Of a stretch of DNA of 22,465 bases, positions 19,343-22,465 are shown piece by piece. This DNA comes from a virus. The notes below the pieces were generated by a model. It was given only the letters and a program-made list of their open reading frames with translations, did not search any database and was not told the DNA's origin. The number at the start of each line of letters is the position of its first letter. Positions within the stretch are counted from its first letter, which is position 1. Location of the stretch: IMG/VR virus record IMGVR_UViG_3300007076_000031, positions 1-22,465 of that record. One strand, 5' to 3'. The translations under genes were made by a program, and so were the position numbers.

Positions 19343-19592
19343 GAAGCGAACCACGGTACGCGCGGCGCCCGGGCGGACGGGGATGCCGATCCCGAGCAAC
19401 ACAGCCATCGACAGCGGCCTCCGGGTGTTCTCGCCCGAGACGCCGGTCGAGGTCATCTACAACCACTTCATCCGCAAGCGGCTCGCCGCCGGCGACCTCG
19501 TCGAGATCGTCGAGGAGCCTGCCGCCGAACCGAGCCGGCGCCCGCCGCCGCTGCACCCGATCCCGACCCCGTTCGACGAAGGAGGGGAGTGA
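19335..19592 (+). CDS. Mu gp38-like small protein (DUF2635)
   Basis: The 85-aa product starts with a basic RKKRTTVRAAPGRTGMPIPS and has the typical VFSPETPVEVIYNHFIRKRL, then AAGDLVEI, of DUF2635. It lies just before the tail sheath, as in Mu. The role is unknown. The C-terminus is Pro-rich. AAGGAGG near the end serves as Shine-Dalgarno for the sheath gene. Confidence 0.8.
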   Translation: MRKKRTTVRAAPGRTGMPIPSNTAIDSGLRVFSPETPVEVIYNHFIRKRLAAGDLVEIVEEPAAEPSRRPPPLHPIPTPFDEGGE

Positions 19593-19595
19593 CCC

Positions 19596-21065
19596 ATGCC
19601 CGGCAATCTGCCGCTCGATGTCCGCCGTCCAGGGACGTTCAACTACTTCGACGACACCTCCGGCGCGCGCGGCCAGCTGGCGGCGCTCGACCGCAGCATG
19701 GCGATCATCGCCATGGGTGACGGCGTCGCGTCCTTCGACACCCCGATCCAGGTGGGCAACGAGGCGGAGGCCGACCTGGCGGCCGGCACCGGGTCGGAGC
19801 TCGCGCTGCTCGCGCGCGCGGCGTTCAGGACCTTCCGCAAGGCGGCCGGCGCGCCCGTCCGGGGCTCGGCGCCGCCGCTCTGGCTGGTTCCGGTCGAGGC
19901 GCCGTCCGGTGGCACCAAGCGCACCGTGACGGTGACCTTCACCGGGCCGGCGTCGGCGGGCGGCGAGGAGATCGTGCGCATCGCCGGCCGCGAGATCCGC
20001 GTGCTGGTCGCCGACGAGGACAGCGCGACGACGATCGCGGCTGCCTTCAAGGCGGTGTGCGACCGGCGCGCCTATGAGCTGCCGGTCACCTGCGCGGTGG
20101 CCGCCGGTGTGGCGACGCTGTCCTACCGCCACAAGAGCGTCAACGGCGACGACCTGGTCGTCGAGGCGGTGGGGCAGCCGGTGGCCGGGACCACGGTCGT
20201 GGTGGCCAACGGCGTCTCCGGCGCCGGCGTCGCGGACTATGAGGATGGGCTCGCTGCCCTGCTCGCGCGTGAGTACGGCGCGATCGCCCTGGCGAACCAC
20301 GCCGCGGCGGATGTCGTCGACGTCGGCGCGCATCTCGACGAGGCGTGGGCGCCCGATGTGAAGAAGTATCGGCACGTCTTTCTCGGCGAGACCGGCACGC
20401 TGTCGACGGCGACCGGCCTGGCCGACGACACCGACGCCAACCGCAAGGAGCTGGTGATCGTCTCGTTCGAGGGCGGCTGGGGCCTGCCCGGCGAGTACGC
20501 CACGGCGGTCGCGGCGATGGTGCAGACCAAGAGCAAGCCCAACTGCAACTGGGACAACATCGAGCTCCCGGTACCGCCCTGCGCCGACGCCGACAACTAC
20601 ATCTCGAGCGAGCTGGAGGCCGCGATCCTCGGCGGCGTCACGGCGCTGCAGCTCACGCCGACCGGCGGCGTCAAGATCGTCCGGCTCGTCACCACGAAGG
20701 CGACCGAGAACTCGCTGCCCTTCGAGCCCCTGCGCGACCTGGCGGTCTCCAAGACCCAGGCGTACTACGCCAAGCAGATCGACATCGCGATGGCGCGGAT
20801 CATGTCCGACCCCGAGCGCGGCGCCGACGCCGACCTCGACAAGGATCTGCGCTCCGCGGCCATCGAGATCCTGCTCAAGGGGCAGGAGGTGCGCGACCTG
20901 CACAACGTCGAGGCCCACCTCGCCGAGGTGCAGGTCTACTCGCACCCGGAAGCCCCGACCCGCAAGGTCGCCGAGATCCCAGAGTCGGTGGTGCCCAACT
21001 GTCACCAGCTCGACTCGACCTTCCGCCTCTTCGTCGAGGCACCGCTGGCAGCGGCGGCTGCGTAA
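19596..21065 (+). CDS. Mu gpL-like contractile tail sheath protein
   Basis: The 489-aa product has the layout of Mu-type tail sheath proteins: N-terminal RRPGTFNYFDDTSGA, a variable middle beta domain (about 100-200), and a conserved C-terminal domain including GVTALQLTPTGGVKIVRLVT, FEPLRDLAVSKTQAYYAKQI and the end with HQLDSTFRLFVEAP. Sheath subunits form the contracting outer tube, which proves a myovirus-type tail. The ATG at 19596 follows GGAGGGGAG at good spacing. Confidence 0.9.
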   Translation: MPGNLPLDVRRPGTFNYFDDTSGARGQLAALDRSMAIIAMGDGVASFDTPIQVGNEAEADLAAGTGSELALLARAAFRTFRKAAGAPVRGSAPPLWLVPVEAPSGGTKRTVTVTFTGPASAGGEEIVRIAGREIRVLVADEDSATTIAAAFKAVCDRRAYELPVTCAVAAGVATLSYRHKSVNGDDLVVEAVGQPVAGTTVVVANGVSGAGVADYEDGLAALLAREYGAIALANHAAADVVDVGAHLDEAWAPDVKKYRHVFLGETGTLSTATGLADDTDANRKELVIVSFEGGWGLPGEYATAVAAMVQTKSKPNCNWDNIELPVPPCADADNYISSELEAAILGGVTALQLTPTGGVKIVRLVTTKATENSLPFEPLRDLAVSKTQAYYAKQIDIAMARIMSDPERGADADLDKDLRSAAIEILLKGQEVRDLHNVEAHLAEVQVYSHPEAPTRKVAEIPESVVPNCHQLDSTFRLFVEAPLAAAAA

Positions 21066-21077
21066 AGGAGCCGAGCG

Positions 21078-21482
21078 ATGGCCGATCAGATCGTAGACCG
21101 CATCTTCTGCCAGATCGACATCCCCGGCACGGGCTCGGTCCGGCTGGACGACGTCATCGAGGACATCGAGATCAAGGAGTCGGTGGACCTCAAGGCGCGC
21201 AAGACCATGAACAAGCAGCGCAAGGCGCGCGGCTTCACCGAGGGCGTCCCCGAGATCGGCGCGGACCTCACGGTGCTCATGGTCGTGCCGCCGCCGGTCG
21301 ACTGGTACAAGCTCCGCCGTTCGCGCGTGGTCTTCCGGATCACGTACGACGACGGCGAGGCCGGTCAGCGCTTCCAGCTGCGCGACTGCCGCATCAACGA
21401 CATCTCCAAGAGCGGGAACGCCGACGGCGACACCACCTTGAAGGTGTCGATCATGGCCCTGGACCACTTCCCCGAGAGCTGA
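21078..21482 (+). CDS. Tail tube protein, Mu gpM-like
   Basis: The 134-aa product is a single beta-rich domain (CQIDIPGTGSVRLDDVIEDI, then LTVLMVVPPPVDWYKLRRSR and VVFRITYDD), in size and place the inner tail tube. The tube is the channel inside the sheath for DNA. The ATG at 21078 is preceded by AAAGGAG. The assignment is from position after the sheath plus general pattern. Confidence 0.75.
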   Translation: MADQIVDRIFCQIDIPGTGSVRLDDVIEDIEIKESVDLKARKTMNKQRKARGFTEGVPEIGADLTVLMVVPPPVDWYKLRRSRVVFRITYDDGEAGQRFQLRDCRINDISKSGNADGDTTLKVSIMALDHFPES

Positions 21483-21492
21483 GCCGCTCGTC

Positions 21493-22170
21493 GTGTCGAA
21501 GCGAGAACAGATCGCGAGTCGCGCCGCCCAGCAGGCGGAGTCTGGGCGCGCGGCACTCGCGCCGGACGGGCTCGCGGCGCGGCTGCGCGCGGCGCGCACG
21601 CTGCGCCGCAAGGTGCGCTTCCCGGGCACCGACATCGAGATCGCGATCCAGGTGCTGTCGGCCGCCGAGCAGGCCGAGTCCGAGGTGGCGGCGCTCGAGG
21701 CCGTGCGCGCGATCGGCATCGACGACGGCAAGCCGGGCCCGAACCACCTCGACCTCATCGGGTTCCACGTCACCAAGCAGACGCTAGCTCGCGCGCTGTA
21801 TGAGACCGACCGCCCGGACGCGGCGCGCCTGTTCGCGTCCGCCGACGATCTCGAGGGGGCGATCACCACCGACGAGCTGCATGCGCTCGGCGCCCTGTAC
21901 ACCGACGCGCGCCAGGCGCTCGATCCGCGCCCGGAGGAACTGCCCTCGGAGCTGCTCGAGGAGTTCCTCGAGGCCGCAAAAAAAAAGGCCGAGACCCACT
22001 GGAGGGTACTCGTGTCCGGCTGGCCCAGGAGCTGGCTGCTTTCTTTGGTCGACCGGCATGCGACCTCACTGAGCTTGAGCTCCTCGACTTCTGGTTCCGA
22101 CGAGCGAGCGCCCTTGCCGATCGAGACCGAGGAGACCGGCGTCCACCGAGCGGCAGCGGCAGGCGAGTAA
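21493..22170 (+). CDS. Tail assembly chaperone, short (0-frame) product
   Basis: The 225-aa 0-frame product has a first part (1-165) that is helical and charged, with VRFPGTDIEIAIQVLSAAEQ, GFHVTKQTLARALYETDRPD and ELLEEFLEAAKKK, the style of Mu gp41-type tail chaperones. After a nine-A run (21978-21986) the 0-frame continues about 60 codons of Ser/Thr-rich sequence that looks non-native. The -1 frame gives a much more protein-like continuation. Such chaperones hold the tape measure during tail assembly and are made in short and long forms. The start is GTG at 21493 with only a weak Shine-Dalgarno. Confidence 0.75.
   Translation: MSKREQIASRAAQQAESGRAALAPDGLAARLRAARTLRRKVRFPGTDIEIAIQVLSAAEQAESEVAALEAVRAIGIDDGKPGPNHLDLIGFHVTKQTLARALYETDRPDAARLFASADDLEGAITTDELHALGALYTDARQALDPRPEELPSELLEEFLEAAKKKAETHWRVLVSGWPRSWLLSLVDRHATSLSLSSSTSGSDERAPLPIETEETGVHRAAAAGE
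21978..21987 (+). other. Programmed -1 ribosomal frameshift site
   Basis: Nine As followed by G give the in-frame heptamers A AAA AAA (21978-21984) and A AAA AAG (21981-21987), the latter the E. coli dnaX-type slippery sequence. It lies between the two tail chaperone frames, where tailed phages conserve a -1 shift. A GCCG-A-GAC/GTCCGGC stem (21988-21995 with 22014-22020) begins right after it but is closer than usual for a stimulator. Confidence 0.85.
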
Positions 22171-22208
22171 CCACCAAGAGGATCGTCCGGCGACGACGAC
22201 CACGGTAG
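21987..22208 (+). CDS. -1 frame extension of tail assembly chaperone
   Basis: After the shift, 73 codons read in the -1 frame: GRDPLEGTRVRLAQELAAFF, then ACDLTELELLDFWFRRASAL, and a basic end. The LAxxL, DLTELELLDFWF and RRASAL pattern is typical of the C-terminal part of long tail chaperones. The joined product would be about 238 aa (165 + 73). The TAG at 22206-22208 is directly followed by the tape-measure ATG. This frame has no start of its own that fits. Confidence 0.8.
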   Translation, partial: GRDPLEGTRVRLAQELAAFFGRPACDLTELELLDFWFRRASALADRDRGDRRPPSGSGRRVTTKRIVRRRRPR

Positions 22209-22465
22209 ATGGCCCGCACCAAGCAAGCCCGCATCGAGCTGTCCGCGAACGATCGGACGTTCGCCGCGCAGCTCAAGGACATGCAGAAGCGCTGGGGCTC
22301 ATTTGGTAAGGGCCTCGGCAAGGGCTTCGGGCGCGGCTTGGGCGGGCTCGCGAAGGGCTTCGGGCGCGCGCTCACCACTGGGCTCGGCGTGGCTGGCGTC
22401 GCGGGCGGCGTGGACCTCATCGCCGAGCAGGCCAAGGCCACGCTCGACTTCGAGCGCTCGCTCAC
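22209..22465 (+). CDS. Tape measure protein, 5' part (runs off window)
   Basis: The ATG directly follows the TAG of the chaperone extension (TAGATG). The first 85 residues are seen: a Lys/Arg/Ser-rich start (ARIELSANDRTFAAQLKDMQ), a Gly/Phe/Lys repeat (GKGLGKGFGRGLGGLAKGFG) and a hydrophobic stretch. Tape measure proteins set tail length, are long and helical, and often have Gly-rich hydrophobic segments. The call rests on place after sheath, tube and frameshifted chaperone plus this composition. The 3' end lies outside the window. Confidence 0.75.
   Translation, partial: MARTKQARIELSANDRTFAAQLKDMQKRWGSFGKGLGKGFGRGLGGLAKGFGRALTTGLGVAGVAGGVDLIAEQAKATLDFERSL

Noticed and set aside
19323-22226. 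A 967-codon open frame on the minus strand opposite the sheath, tube and chaperone genes
   Set aside because: It is the mirror of strongly recognisable plus-strand virion genes. Long antisense frames are expected in GC-rich DNA with this codon bias, and its product is Arg/Asp/His-rich with no domain.

Overview
This window is a GC-rich stretch of a temperate, contractile-tailed (myovirus-type) bacteriophage or a phage-derived contig. The evidence is a divergent pair of XRE-type repressors, an early replication/recombination operon, a tyrosine integrase with a tRNA-derived attachment core, and a late operon whose gene order follows the Mu head-tail module: portal, protease/scaffold, decoration, gpT capsid, gp35, gp36, gpG, gp37, gp38, sheath, tube, frameshifted chaperone, tape measure. 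No transposase of the Mu A/B type, no terminase, no replicative helicase and no clear lysis gene lies in the window. The attachment core sits between phage genes on both sides, so this looks like the free or circular arrangement of the phage rather than an integrated end. The host cannot be named. It should be high-GC and carry a tRNA-Phe(GAA) gene ending in GGGCACC. Several promoters have a TANNNT -10 box 6-8 nt before an ATG, which fits bacteria that use many leaderless mRNAs (actinobacteria are one such group), but this is only a hint.

Layout. (1) 207-3825, minus strand: an early operon of about ten genes, most joined by ATGA, GTGA or TGATG stop-start overlaps. In transcription order it encodes a Cro-like XRE regulator, a 16-codon mini-ORF, a DnaD-like replication protein, a cysteine-containing protein, a 25-codon mini-ORF, a zinc protein, a RusA-type resolvase, an unknown 103-aa protein, a DUF4406/deoxyribosyltransferase-like protein and a zinc-site protein. 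The replication gene carries two arrays of a TCGCGAG heptamer at helical-turn spacing, a strong candidate for an in-gene origin. (2) 3826-3939: the divergent regulatory region, apparently giving leaderless transcripts both ways. (3) 3940-8373, plus strand: CI-like XRE protein, degenerate ImmA/IrrE-like protein, YqaJ-type exonuclease, RecT annealing protein and small accessory genes. The 133-nt gap at 4366-4498 holds the Shine-Dalgarno of the ImmA-like gene and a short inverted repeat (4469-4485), nothing else I can support. (4) 8370-9829: excisionase-like HTH gene, integrase, attP core and flanking arm-like repeats. (5) 9845-12279: a chain of overlapping small genes, most with zinc-binding Cys/His pairs, then a small membrane protein and a hairpin between convergent units. 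(6) 12350-13305, minus strand: an inserted glycosyltransferase plus HTH cassette with its own promoter. (7) 13371-22465, plus strand: the late virion operon, running off the right edge inside the tape-measure gene.

How it works together (inference): the two XRE proteins set the lysis-lysogeny state; the DnaD-like protein with the repeat arrays, RusA, exonuclease and RecT replicate and recombine the genome; Xis/Int insert it at tRNA-Phe; the right-hand operon builds a Mu-like contractile virion. No gap without a gene exceeds 300 nt. The longest is 1-206, which holds only a weak terminator-like element.
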